Shown here piece after piece: positions 1 to 5,405 of a stretch of DNA of 5,405 nucleotides. Below the pieces are notes generated by a model. The model saw nothing but the letters and a program-made list of their open reading frames with translations. It made no database searches and was not told where the DNA came from. This DNA comes from Myxococcales bacterium (GTDB lineage Bacteria; Myxococcota; Polyangia; HGW-17; SLPX01), in assembly GCA_007131745.1 (NCBI GenBank), contig SLPX01000271.1, positions 1-5,405 on the forward strand, written 5' to 3'. Positions within the stretch are counted from its first letter, which is position 1; each line of letters begins with the position of its first letter. The translations under genes were made by a program, and so were the position numbers.

Positions 1-101
1 AAGATGCGCCGGTTGAGGGGTTCGCGGCGGATCTTCTGATTTGGTTCCGATTTCGTTCCTTTGTTTTCTGTGCTTCTCAGATTTTCGAATTGCTCAGCCA
101 T
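1..101 (-). CDS. N-terminal fragment of a divergent hypothetical protein, cut by left edge
   Basis: Reading the minus strand from ATG at 101-99 gives 33 complete codons with no stop before the window edge. The peptide begins MAEQFENLRS and continues through a Lys/Glu/Asn-rich stretch to an Arg-rich KIRREPLNRRI. It is strongly hydrophilic, with no signal peptide or membrane segment, so a cytoplasmic protein or a disordered N-terminal tail is suggested. An in-frame TGA lies three codons upstream (110-108), so this is the first ATG after a stop. An AAGGG (plus-strand 116-112) sits 10 nt upstream as a somewhat distant Shine-Dalgarno. Coding here would explain the T-rich plus strand over 40-100, which is A-rich codons on the minus strand. 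The family cannot be told from 33 residues. The alternative is the tail of a plus-strand gene ending at TGA 37-39, whose residues (KMRRLRGSRRIF) look less protein-like. Confidence 0.45.
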   Translation of the reverse strand, partial: MAEQFENLRSTENKGTKSEPNQKIRREPLNRRI

Positions 102-155
102 TTTACTTCAACCCTTACTACGAATCTGGATTTTAGTTTTGACATCCACGAAACT

Positions 156-184
156 TAGATACATTTCAACCGTTTCGGGGTCAA
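156..184 (-). promoter_or_regulatory. Possible sigma70-type promoter for the divergent minus-strand gene
   Basis: On the minus strand a TTGACC (184-179, five of six consensus matches) is followed after exactly 17 nt by TATCTA (161-156, three of six). Transcription would start near 149, leaving a leader of about 48 nt before the ATG at 101. The -10 match is poor, so this is a position-supported guess. A plus-strand TTGACA (139-144) with TACATT 15 nt downstream (160-165) overlaps it and is an equally weak alternative reading. Confidence 0.22.
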
Positions 185-306
185 GGCCAAGGTTTTTTCG
201 GCAATTTGCCTTATTATGCCCATCCAATTTCCATTTGTTTTTTCTGTTTTGCAGGTTTTGCCCGAACGAACCTGACCTGACCGGTAAATTGCTTGTATTT
301 AGGGTG

Positions 307-337
307 TTGAAAAGATAAACTTTCAGGTGGGTATATC
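307..337 (+). promoter_or_regulatory. Possible promoter for the IgGFc/MopE lipoprotein gene
   Basis: TTGAAA (307-312) is followed after 19 nt by TATATC (332-337, four of six matches to the -10 consensus). It would give a leader of roughly 95 nt ahead of ATG 440, which contains the two inverted repeats annotated below. The spacer is longer than the usual 17 nt, so confidence is low. Confidence 0.2.
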
Positions 338-354
338 CTTTGCAAGAAGCGTTC

Positions 355-388
355 GCCGGCTCCGATTGAACGGGAAATGGTAGCTGGC
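355..388 (+). promoter_or_regulatory. Possible leader hairpin
   Basis: GCCGGCT (355-361) can pair with AGCTGGC (382-388) through seven base pairs including one G-U wobble. Inside the loop, CCG (362-364) can pair with CGG (371-373), extending the stem directly. It lies in the presumed untranslated leader of the gene at 440. No known riboswitch or protein-binding RNA is recognised. Confidence 0.25.
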
Positions 389-401
389 CCGGAATTGTGT
401 G

Positions 402-425
402 AGGCGTATTACGCCTAGGTTTTTT
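402..425 (+). promoter_or_regulatory. Perfect 15-bp dyad plus T6 tract abutting the Shine-Dalgarno
   Basis: AGGCGTA (402-408), a central T, and TACGCCT (410-416) form a perfect inverted repeat. As RNA it makes a 5-bp AGGCG/CGCCT stem with a TATTA loop. Three nucleotides later comes a run of six T (420-425), and the Shine-Dalgarno GAGGAG (426-431) follows at once. This resembles a short intrinsic terminator or attenuator in the leader. It could equally be a DNA operator for a dimeric repressor, placed to block elongation or ribosome access. The structure is directly visible; its function is inferred. Confidence 0.4.
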
Positions 426-439
426 GAGGAGACAAGATC

Positions 440-2749
440 ATGATTAATCGGGCTTTGAAAGTGATTGCCATTTTCGTGGTGGTTCTTGTGTTCGGTTTTT
501 TGTCGGGGTGCGGTCCGTCGACGGGCGGTGATCCAGACGACGGGGACGCTGGGGTGGATGTGGATGTGGATGGAGATTTGCCCCCGGATTCCGGGCCGGA
601 AGAACCGATTGATCCTCACGTGGACAAGGACGGCGATGGTTGGACCCCTGCTCAGGGGGATTGTGATGACAATGATCCCACAGTGTACCCGGGCGCGCCT
701 ATTGTGTGCAACGACGGCAAGGACAATAACTGCAACGGTTTCATCGACGACGCGGAACCCGACATGGACGGCGACGGTTATCCTCCCTGTCGGAACGGGA
801 TGGTCTACGACTGCGACGACAATGATCCCAACGTGCATCCCGGCATGCCCGAAATACCGGGGGACGGCATCGACAACAACTGCGACGGAATAACCGACGG
901 AGATTTCGACGGGGACGGTTGGACGGTCCAGGACGGCGACTGTGATGATTTCGACCCCACGGTGTACCCGGGCGCGCCCATCGTGTGCAACGACGGCAAG
1001 GACAACAACTGCAACGGTTTTATTGATGACGATGAACCCGACATGGACGGCGATGGATATCCGCCATGCAAGAACGGGATGGTCTACGATTGTGACGACA
1101 CGGACCCGAACATTCATCCGGGAATGCCCGAGATACCGGGCGACGGCATCGACAACAATTGCAGCGGCCTCACCGACGAAGATATCGATGGAGACGGGTG
1201 GACGGTTGCAAACGGCGACTGCAATGATTTTGACCCGAACATTCACCCCGGGGCGATACAGATCTGCGGAACCGGGATAGATTACAACTGCAGCGGCAGC
1301 ACGGAAGATTGCATCGATGAATGTCTGCTAGCGGAAATCATGCGGTCAAACGTGGGGTGCGAGTATTTCGCGGTCGACATGGACAACAATGAAGGAACCG
1401 CGGCCAACGCGTGTTACGCTATCATCATCAGTAATACGCATGAAACGCTGACCGCGAATGTGGAGATCTTACGCTGGACGGGCGGTGTTGAGCAGCCACT
1501 CAATTTCCCCGGGCACGGCACCTCCAGGGCCATTCCACCTGGAGCGTTGGAGGTATTTCGGGTCAGCGGCAATTGCAGTTCCCCCGGATCCGCGGTCTCA
1601 GGCGACATGGGGTTTCACGGCACCGGACTCGGCCAGCGAGGCGCGGTCAAGATCGTGTCCGACCTCCCGGTGGTTGCATACCAGATAAACCCCTACGAGG
1701 CCGCAAACATACATACAACGGACGCGTCTCTCTTGATACCCACGCCCGCTCTCGACAGAGAGTATTACGTTGTGAGTTATCCCCAGACGAATCCATCTCG
1801 GGGATCCTGGGATTTGCCGGCCGCGGTTAACATCGTGCCTATTGAGGACAACACCCAGGTGACCTTCATTTCTTCGACCAACACCCGGGCGGGCGGCGGA
1901 ATCCCCGCAATGTCTCCGGGCACGGTATATGACATCACTTTGAACGCGTACGACAACCTCCAGATCGAGACGCAGACAACAGGGCACGACCTGAGCGGAA
2001 GCTACATAGAGTCCGACAAGCCGGTTGCCGTGTTTGCGGGGGGAAGGTGCGCGGACATTCCCATCAACATGGGCTACTGTGACCATCTCGAACAGCAACT
2101 CACACCGCTTTCCACTTGGGGGACCAAGTACGCGGCCGCCATGCACCCCCAAAGAAACAACGAGTATGTGCTCTGGCGGTTCGTTGCGGCCGAAGACGAC
2201 ACAACGATTACATTTGATCCTCCGGCCGTGCACGCGCCTTTGACCCTTGACGCGGGCCAGGTCTATGAATTGGCGTCCTACCAGGATTTCATGGCGGAAT
2301 CTACGGATCCGAACAAGCCGTTCATGGTGGTTCAATTCATGATAGGCGCGGAGGCATGTGGCGCGGCGGGCAACCTGAGGGGGGATCCAGCGATGACCTT
2401 ATCGGTGCCCACGGCCCAGTATCTGGACAGGTACGTGTTTCTGTCCGACCCGACTTACGCGTACAACTGGCTTGTGGTTGTGAGGAGCGATCCTTCCCAC
2501 AGCATATACCTGGATTGCTTCAACCCGATACCCGATCACCGTTTCCAGACCATAGGTTCGGGACCGTTCCAGGTCGCCCGGATCACGCTTTCGGCCCAGA
2601 CCGGAGGCGTGGATGGAACCTGCACTTCCGGCGCCCGCTTCATCGAGGGGGACGGACCCTTTGGAATATGGGTCTACGGTGTGTTCGCTGACACTTCTTA
2701 CGGCTATCCCGGCGGCATGAACCTCAAGAGAATCTACTCCATAAACTGA
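440..2749 (+). CDS. Secreted lipoprotein with five MopE-type repeats and an IgGFc-binding-type domain
   Basis: The 769-aa product starts at ATG 440, eight nt after GAGGAG. A short basic N-terminus and hydrophobic segment (about 8-20) lead to the lipobox LSGC with lipidated Cys24. Gly at +2 predicts outer-membrane sorting if the Lol rule applies. Residues 30-61 are an acidic, Asp-rich linker. Residues 62-291 hold five units with DxDGDG(W/Y), (D/N)CxD and xDxNC signatures, matching the putative metal-binding repeats of MopE-like proteins; Ca2+ or another metal is the likely ligand. Residues about 297-765 match the IgGFc-binding N-terminal type seen in deltaproteobacterial lipoproteins. Landmarks there are SNVGCEYFAVDMDN (303-316), PVVAYQINP (410-418), VNIVPIEDNTQVTF (463-476), SYIESDKPVAVFAGGRC (521-537) and CDHLEQQLTP (547-556). 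The name comes from a mammalian mucin-like protein and is not evidence of IgG binding. A surface-exposed adhesive or structural role is an inference. The gene is intact and ends at TGA 2747-2749. Confidence 0.88.
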   Translation: MINRALKVIAIFVVVLVFGFLSGCGPSTGGDPDDGDAGVDVDVDGDLPPDSGPEEPIDPHVDKDGDGWTPAQGDCDDNDPTVYPGAPIVCNDGKDNNCNGFIDDAEPDMDGDGYPPCRNGMVYDCDDNDPNVHPGMPEIPGDGIDNNCDGITDGDFDGDGWTVQDGDCDDFDPTVYPGAPIVCNDGKDNNCNGFIDDDEPDMDGDGYPPCKNGMVYDCDDTDPNIHPGMPEIPGDGIDNNCSGLTDEDIDGDGWTVANGDCNDFDPNIHPGAIQICGTGIDYNCSGSTEDCIDECLLAEIMRSNVGCEYFAVDMDNNEGTAANACYAIIISNTHETLTANVEILRWTGGVEQPLNFPGHGTSRAIPPGALEVFRVSGNCSSPGSAVSGDMGFHGTGLGQRGAVKIVSDLPVVAYQINPYEAANIHTTDASLLIPTPALDREYYVVSYPQTNPSRGSWDLPAAVNIVPIEDNTQVTFISSTNTRAGGGIPAMSPGTVYDITLNAYDNLQIETQTTGHDLSGSYIESDKPVAVFAGGRCADIPINMGYCDHLEQQLTPLSTWGTKYAAAMHPQRNNEYVLWRFVAAEDDTTITFDPPAVHAPLTLDAGQVYELASYQDFMAESTDPNKPFMVVQFMIGAEACGAAGNLRGDPAMTLSVPTAQYLDRYVFLSDPTYAYNWLVVVRSDPSHSIYLDCFNPIPDHRFQTIGSGPFQVARITLSAQTGGVDGTCTSGARFIEGDGPFGIWVYGVFADTSYGYPGGMNLKRIYSIN
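623..1312 (+). repeat. Coding tandem repeat: two 279-bp units plus a partial third
   Basis: Unit 1 (623-901) and unit 2 (902-1180) each encode 93 residues, aligning without gaps and identical at 81 of 93 positions by my count. Each unit contains an A-type and a B-type MopE-like motif. A final A-type motif (1181-1312) is more diverged. Many nucleotide differences are synonymous, but some blocks are exact, for example the 23 nt at 704-726 and 983-1005. The pattern indicates duplication of an A+B module inside the gene, after which most protein changes were avoided. Confidence 0.85.
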
Positions 2750-2775
2750 TCTTCAAACTTCGACCATTGACTTGC

Positions 2776-2813
2776 AACGCACGCGAAGTGCATTCTGGCC
2801 CCGGTGTGTTTTT
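2776..2813 (+). terminator. Weak terminator-like hairpin after the large lipoprotein gene
   Basis: AACGCAC (2776-2782) can pair with GTGTGTT (2804-2810), seven base pairs with one G-U wobble, overlapping a T5 run at 2809-2813. The loop is long (21 nt) and the stem is not GC-rich, so it would be a poor intrinsic terminator. A competing short hairpin GCAC/GTGC (2779-2782, 2788-2791) is also possible. Right after it, TAAAAT (2813-2818) resembles a -10 element for the next gene, but no good -35 precedes it. Confidence 0.22.
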
Positions 2814-2846
2814 AAAATAATCAACGAGGAAAGATACGAGATATAC

Positions 2847-2851
2847 GAGGA
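2847..2851 (+). promoter_or_regulatory. Ribosome binding site fixing the start of the 275-aa gene
   Basis: GAGGA lies 4 nt before ATG 2856. It favours this start over the in-frame TTG at 2772, which would add 28 residues of unlikely sequence and has no Shine-Dalgarno. The motif ACGAG occurs three times here (2824, 2836, 2845), and a second ACGAGGA sits further upstream. Confidence 0.65.
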
Positions 2852-2855
2852 AAAC

Positions 2856-3683
2856 ATGAAAGCACTAATCGTACTGAGGCCGCCTGAGTCGAAGAAACTC
2901 ATTGCAGAGGCGGTGATTCGCCTGGATATCGTAAAGGAGGCGCTTGAGAGTGGCTTGCTGATCATCGGAGCGGGGTCGACAAATGGAGAGATAGCCGCGA
3001 GATGCCGGATGCAGAATCACGACACGCCGCGTTTTTTGGCCGGTATGATCACGCGCTCCACTCTTTGCGTCACTCCCCGGGAACAAAGACTGCCCAATTT
3101 GGTTTTGGTCTCAGGAAAAAACTCGACATTGCAACCCAAGGAAGCCCTGGAAATGGATTTGTCTCCCAAGGTTTTAATAAAAGGCGCAAACGCGATCGAC
3201 CCGGATGGAAATTGCGGGGTTTTGATGGCCGCGCCCGACGGTGGCACGGTGGGACGGCTCTTGGGGCCGTTTATGTCCGCTGGTTGGCCGATCATCACGC
3301 CGGTCGGATTGGAAAAACTTATTCCTTCGGTTCCCAACGCCGTGCGACAACTCGGAAGATGGGTGCTGGACAGAAGCCTTGGCGCGAGTGTGGGCATGAT
3401 GCCTTTGATGAATACCATGATAGTTACTGAGATCGAAGCGCTCTCCACCCTCGCCGGCGTTTCCGCCACCCTGGTTGCAGCGGGCGGGATATGCGGTTCT
3501 GAAGGCGCTGTGACCCTGGTGATGGAAGGGGAGGCGGGTCAAGTAAATAAGGCCCTGAAGTTGGTCGAGGAGTTCAAGGGTTCCGAGACCCCGCAGCCCC
3601 CGGTCCAGGAGTGTGCAGGATGCACCCTCAAGTGTGATTACCGTGGAAAGTCGGGTGAAGATCTGCCTCGAAACCTTCGTTGA
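2856..3683 (+). CDS. Conserved uncharacterised protein, glycine-loop rich, with C-terminal CxxCxxxC
   Basis: The 275-aa product begins MKALIVLRPPESKKLIAEAV, with no signal peptide or membrane helix, so it should be cytoplasmic. Conserved-looking loops are AGSTNGE (39-45), KGANAIDPDGNCG (109-121), GGTVG (129-133), PVGLEK (149-154), TEIEAL (191-196) and AAGGICGSEGAVTLV (208-222). They recall a family usually annotated hypothetical in anaerobic bacteria and archaea; this is memory, not a search. The alternation of hydrophobic strands with Gly-rich loops, and KGANAIDPDG in particular, is reminiscent of NagB/RpiA/eIF2B-like folds that bind phosphosugars or CoA. That is a fold-level guess and no catalytic residues are assigned. 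The tail carries Cys253, Cys256 and Cys260 (CAGCTLKC), a possible metal or Fe-S site, before a basic end. Separated by 45 nt from the lipoprotein gene downstream on the same strand, it is probably cotranscribed with it. Its own promoter probably lies in the 106-nt gap upstream. Confidence 0.85.
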   Translation: MKALIVLRPPESKKLIAEAVIRLDIVKEALESGLLIIGAGSTNGEIAARCRMQNHDTPRFLAGMITRSTLCVTPREQRLPNLVLVSGKNSTLQPKEALEMDLSPKVLIKGANAIDPDGNCGVLMAAPDGGTVGRLLGPFMSAGWPIITPVGLEKLIPSVPNAVRQLGRWVLDRSLGASVGMMPLMNTMIVTEIEALSTLAGVSATLVAAGGICGSEGAVTLVMEGEAGQVNKALKLVEEFKGSETPQPPVQECAGCTLKCDYRGKSGEDLPRNLR

Positions 3684-3715
3684 CGAGGGGTTTGCGTATT
3701 TGTTTGAATCAGTTC

Positions 3716-3725
3716 GAAGGAGGTG
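3716..3725 (+). promoter_or_regulatory. Strong Shine-Dalgarno fixing a TTG start
   Basis: GAAGGAGGTG is a near-complete anti-16S match, and its GGAGG core (3719-3723) ends 5 nt before TTG 3729. In-frame ATG codons at 3753 and 3762 lie much further from it and would remove the basic N-terminus of the signal peptide. The TTG is therefore the preferred start. A strong site may offset the weak initiation codon. Confidence 0.75.
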
Positions 3726-3728
3726 TTT

Positions 3729-5405
3729 TTGAGGTTTTCGAGATTCTTGTTGATGTTATTGATGACAGTGTCTGTTTTTTTCATGGCTGCGGGCGGTGGT
3801 TGCAGAAAGAAGGATGTGACCAGCGATACACCGGATGCGCCTGAAGAAGAGAAAGAGAGCCGGTCTTGGCCGAAGGCCGAAACCGCGTGGAAAGTTTCGA
3901 TGGAAGGGCGGCTGTGGCCCCTTTGTCGCCTGGGCGACATTGCTGTTCTGGTCAGCTCCACGGGGGAAGAGCTTGTAGGAGAACCCGAAAAACTGAAGGC
4001 AGTCCGGACCACCGACGGAACGGGGATATGGGAAACAGAGGCTCTCTTGGCTCCTGCGCTCGTGAGGACGATTTCGCCTTGGAGTTTTTCGTTTGCAACC
4101 TCTGAAAGCGAAGAAAAGAAGGTGGTGGCCTACCTGCGAAACGAGGGACAGGTGACGGCCCTGGACGCGGAAACCGGAGACAGGCTCTGGACGAAACACA
4201 GCCGGCACGGCGTGGCCTCTCTTGGGACGAGCATGGTGATATCGGACGGAAAGACGCTCGACCTCGTGGATCCGGTAACCGGAAAAGAAACGCTCAGTCT
4301 CGACTTGTCAAAAGAGGAACTCGGAGCGGGTTCCCATGGGCTGGCTTCGGGCTTGGAACCCCGGACTATTTTGCAGACGTTCAATTCAAAAGTCATGATT
4401 ACCCGTGCTGACGGAGGTGAGCTACAGGCGCTGGATCCCCACGAAGGGAAACTTGTATGGAGGTACAGTCATCCCGATACATTGAGTCGCCGGTTGTTAT
4501 GGCTGCCGTCTACCGAGGATCGCTTTCTGTTACCCGCTGGCTATCCGAATCCCCGTGATTTCACCCGTGTGGCAGCTTGGGATGAGAGATTTTCCTCCTT
4601 GGATCCTAAATGGGATGTGAGTCTTGCCGGAAAAGGTATTTTAGAGGATTTTTGGGAAATCGGTGATGGAGTTTTGTTCCGTTCGGAGGGAACCGCGGGA
4701 AGGCAGTTCGTGGTCCGGGTGGAAAAGGAATCGGGCGAGCGTAAACCGATGCAGCCGATTTCCGCGGTGGATAGCTGTAAATCCTCGGGTGAACGGCTCG
4801 TGTGCCGCGCCGGCGCAGATGTTGTCTCGTTGGAAGCCATGGATGGAATGGAAATGTGGCGGAAGAAAGTGGGTTCCCGGAGGGATCGATTGTTCAGGGT
4901 GTGGGCGCTGGATCGTTGGATCGTCCCGGTGACTGCTTTCCACGTTTTTGTCTTGGACTCGTCCACCGGTGAAGAGGTATGGAAGAAAAAGAAGCTGCAC
5001 GAAGGTGGACGCTACATTGTAAGGGATTCTTTTGAACGTAAGGGGGGAGGGTTAATCCTGATCGTTGAAACAACAGGATCCGCTAAAACTGACCGCAGAG
5101 AAAACGTTCTCCTGGCGCTGAATGCAAAGGACGGCAAAGTTGAATATTCCATCACGTTGGGAGAAGCCGCTCCTACGAGGCGTAAGATGCGGGTCGGCTC
5201 CGGGTGGAAATCGGTCGGCGTGCCGTTTCGCTACATCCAAGAGAACGACAAGGTATTTTCAGGTATCGGCGGCAGGTTCCGCCTTATCCGCGCTGGTGAC
5301 GGCGAAGTGATCAGGGAATACAGACACCCCGGGTCGGGCAGGATGGAAGGCGGCGGCGAAGGAGGAGCGGTGCTAAAGGATGTCCGGGGCAACATTGCTT
5401 ACATA
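3729..5405 (+). CDS. PQQ-like beta-propeller lipoprotein, cut by right edge
   Basis: The frame opens at TTG 3729 and stays open for 559 codons to the window end. The N-terminus (MRFSRF, then a hydrophobic stretch to about 21) is a signal peptide. Cys25 is the likely lipidation site, in GGGC, which lacks the usual Leu at -3, so lipidation is probable rather than sure. A charged linker (26-49) follows. Blade motifs of the ALDxxTGxxxW type recur at about 89-104, 142-156, 178-190, 231-246, 365-380, 406-421, 460-475 and 518-532; clear examples are ALDAETGDRLW (144-154) and VLDSSTGEEVW (408-418). The 250-360 stretch has degenerate versions. This is the PQQ-like repeat fold (PQQ_2 type, as in BamB). 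No cofactor-binding or catalytic residues of a quinoprotein dehydrogenase are evident, so a scaffold or binding role is more likely. It probably shares an operon with the 275-aa gene. The C-terminus is missing. Confidence 0.82.
   Translation, partial: MRFSRFLLMLLMTVSVFFMAAGGGCRKKDVTSDTPDAPEEEKESRSWPKAETAWKVSMEGRLWPLCRLGDIAVLVSSTGEELVGEPEKLKAVRTTDGTGIWETEALLAPALVRTISPWSFSFATSESEEKKVVAYLRNEGQVTALDAETGDRLWTKHSRHGVASLGTSMVISDGKTLDLVDPVTGKETLSLDLSKEELGAGSHGLASGLEPRTILQTFNSKVMITRADGGELQALDPHEGKLVWRYSHPDTLSRRLLWLPSTEDRFLLPAGYPNPRDFTRVAAWDERFSSLDPKWDVSLAGKGILEDFWEIGDGVLFRSEGTAGRQFVVRVEKESGERKPMQPISAVDSCKSSGERLVCRAGADVVSLEAMDGMEMWRKKVGSRRDRLFRVWALDRWIVPVTAFHVFVLDSSTGEEVWKKKKLHEGGRYIVRDSFERKGGGLILIVETTGSAKTDRRENVLLALNAKDGKVEYSITLGEAAPTRRKMRVGSGWKSVGVPFRYIQENDKVFSGIGGRFRLIRAGDGEVIREYRHPGSGRMEGGGEGGAVLKDVRGNIAYI

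Larger units (their letters stand above)
102..439. other. Divergent intergenic region, T-rich, with several dyads
   Basis: This 338-nt stretch separates the minus-strand fragment from the plus-strand lipoprotein gene. I see no convincing gene in it; the open plus-strand frame from 61 to 318 has a biased hydrophobic composition caused by the T-richness. It holds an 11-bp palindrome GGCAATTTGCC (200-210) and an inverted repeat CAGGTT/AACCTG (252-257 and 269-274). Tandem CCTGA pentamers (271-280) run into ACCGGT (280-285). There is also a possible hairpin at 355-388 and a 15-bp dyad at 402-416. Promoters for both flanking genes should lie here. The dyads are candidate operators by position only. 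Confidence 0.6.

Noticed and set aside
61..318. 85-codon plus-strand frame starting with TTG
   Set aside because: The region is T-rich, giving an artificially Phe/Leu-rich peptide. It has no Shine-Dalgarno and it overlaps the more plausible minus-strand start and the intergenic dyads.
323..1246. Long open frame on the minus strand (307 codons) opposite the repeat region
   Set aside because: It mirrors the Asp/Gly-rich repeats: GAC and GAT codons read as Val and Ile on the other strand and create few stops. The product is a low-complexity Val/His/Arg string, and the plus frame has a lipobox and recognisable domains.
623..1312. CRISPR-like or intergenic satellite repeat
   Set aside because: The repeats are in frame, encode conserved protein motifs and have no spacer structure.
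1598..2335. 245-codon minus-strand frame inside the lipoprotein gene
   Set aside because: It is an antisense shadow of the IgGFc-binding-type domain; the Arg/His/Val-rich product shows no recognisable motifs.
2772..2855. Upstream TTG start adding 28 residues to the 275-aa protein
   Set aside because: There is no Shine-Dalgarno before TTG 2772, the extra residues look untranslated, and GAGGA sits correctly before ATG 2856.
3666..3688. CCTCG/CGAGG inverted repeat around the stop codon of the 275-aa gene as a terminator
   Set aside because: The stem is only five base pairs with a 13-nt loop and no T tract, and the next gene is 45 nt away on the same strand.
3638..4208. Minus-strand frames overlapping the start of the propeller gene
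   Set aside because: The plus-strand frame from TTG 3729 is open for 559 codons with a signal peptide and repeated blade motifs, so the minus frames are shadows.

Overview
The window looks like a chromosomal segment of moderate GC from a Gram-negative, deltaproteobacteria-like lineage (Myxococcota, Bradymonadota or an uncultured relative). This rests on protein content, not on any marker gene. The leftmost complete gene joins MopE-type Asp/Cys repeats to an IgGFc-binding-type domain behind a lipoprotein signal, an architecture I associate with myxobacteria and their relatives. The last gene is a second lipoprotein with a PQQ-like beta-propeller. The phylum assignment is inference.

Layout: (1) 1-101, minus strand, the first 33 codons of a probable divergent gene that leaves the window on the left. 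(2) 102-439, a T-rich divergent intergenic region with several dyads and weak promoter-like sites. It ends in a 15-bp perfect dyad and a T6 tract directly against the Shine-Dalgarno of the next gene. (3) 440-2749, plus strand, a 769-aa secreted lipoprotein with five MopE-like units, four of which form two 93-residue tandem copies, then an IgGFc-binding-type region. (4) 2750-2855, a 106-nt gap with a weak terminator-like element. (5) 2856-3683, plus strand, a 275-aa cytoplasmic protein of a conserved but, as far as I know, uncharacterised family, with a CxxCxxxC tail. (6) 3729-5405, plus strand, a TTG-started lipoprotein with about eight PQQ-like blade motifs, cut by the right edge.

How the genes fit together: the 275-aa protein and the beta-propeller lipoprotein are 45 nt apart on the same strand and probably cotranscribed. 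The large lipoprotein upstream is probably its own unit, given its own leader and the larger gap after it. Two of the three plus-strand products are predicted to be lipid-anchored in the envelope. Nothing in the sequence defines a shared pathway. I found no RNA gene, insertion sequence, CRISPR array or origin. No clearly new multi-gene system is visible; the most notable items are the repeat/IgGFc fusion, the leader dyad and the uncharacterised 275-aa protein.
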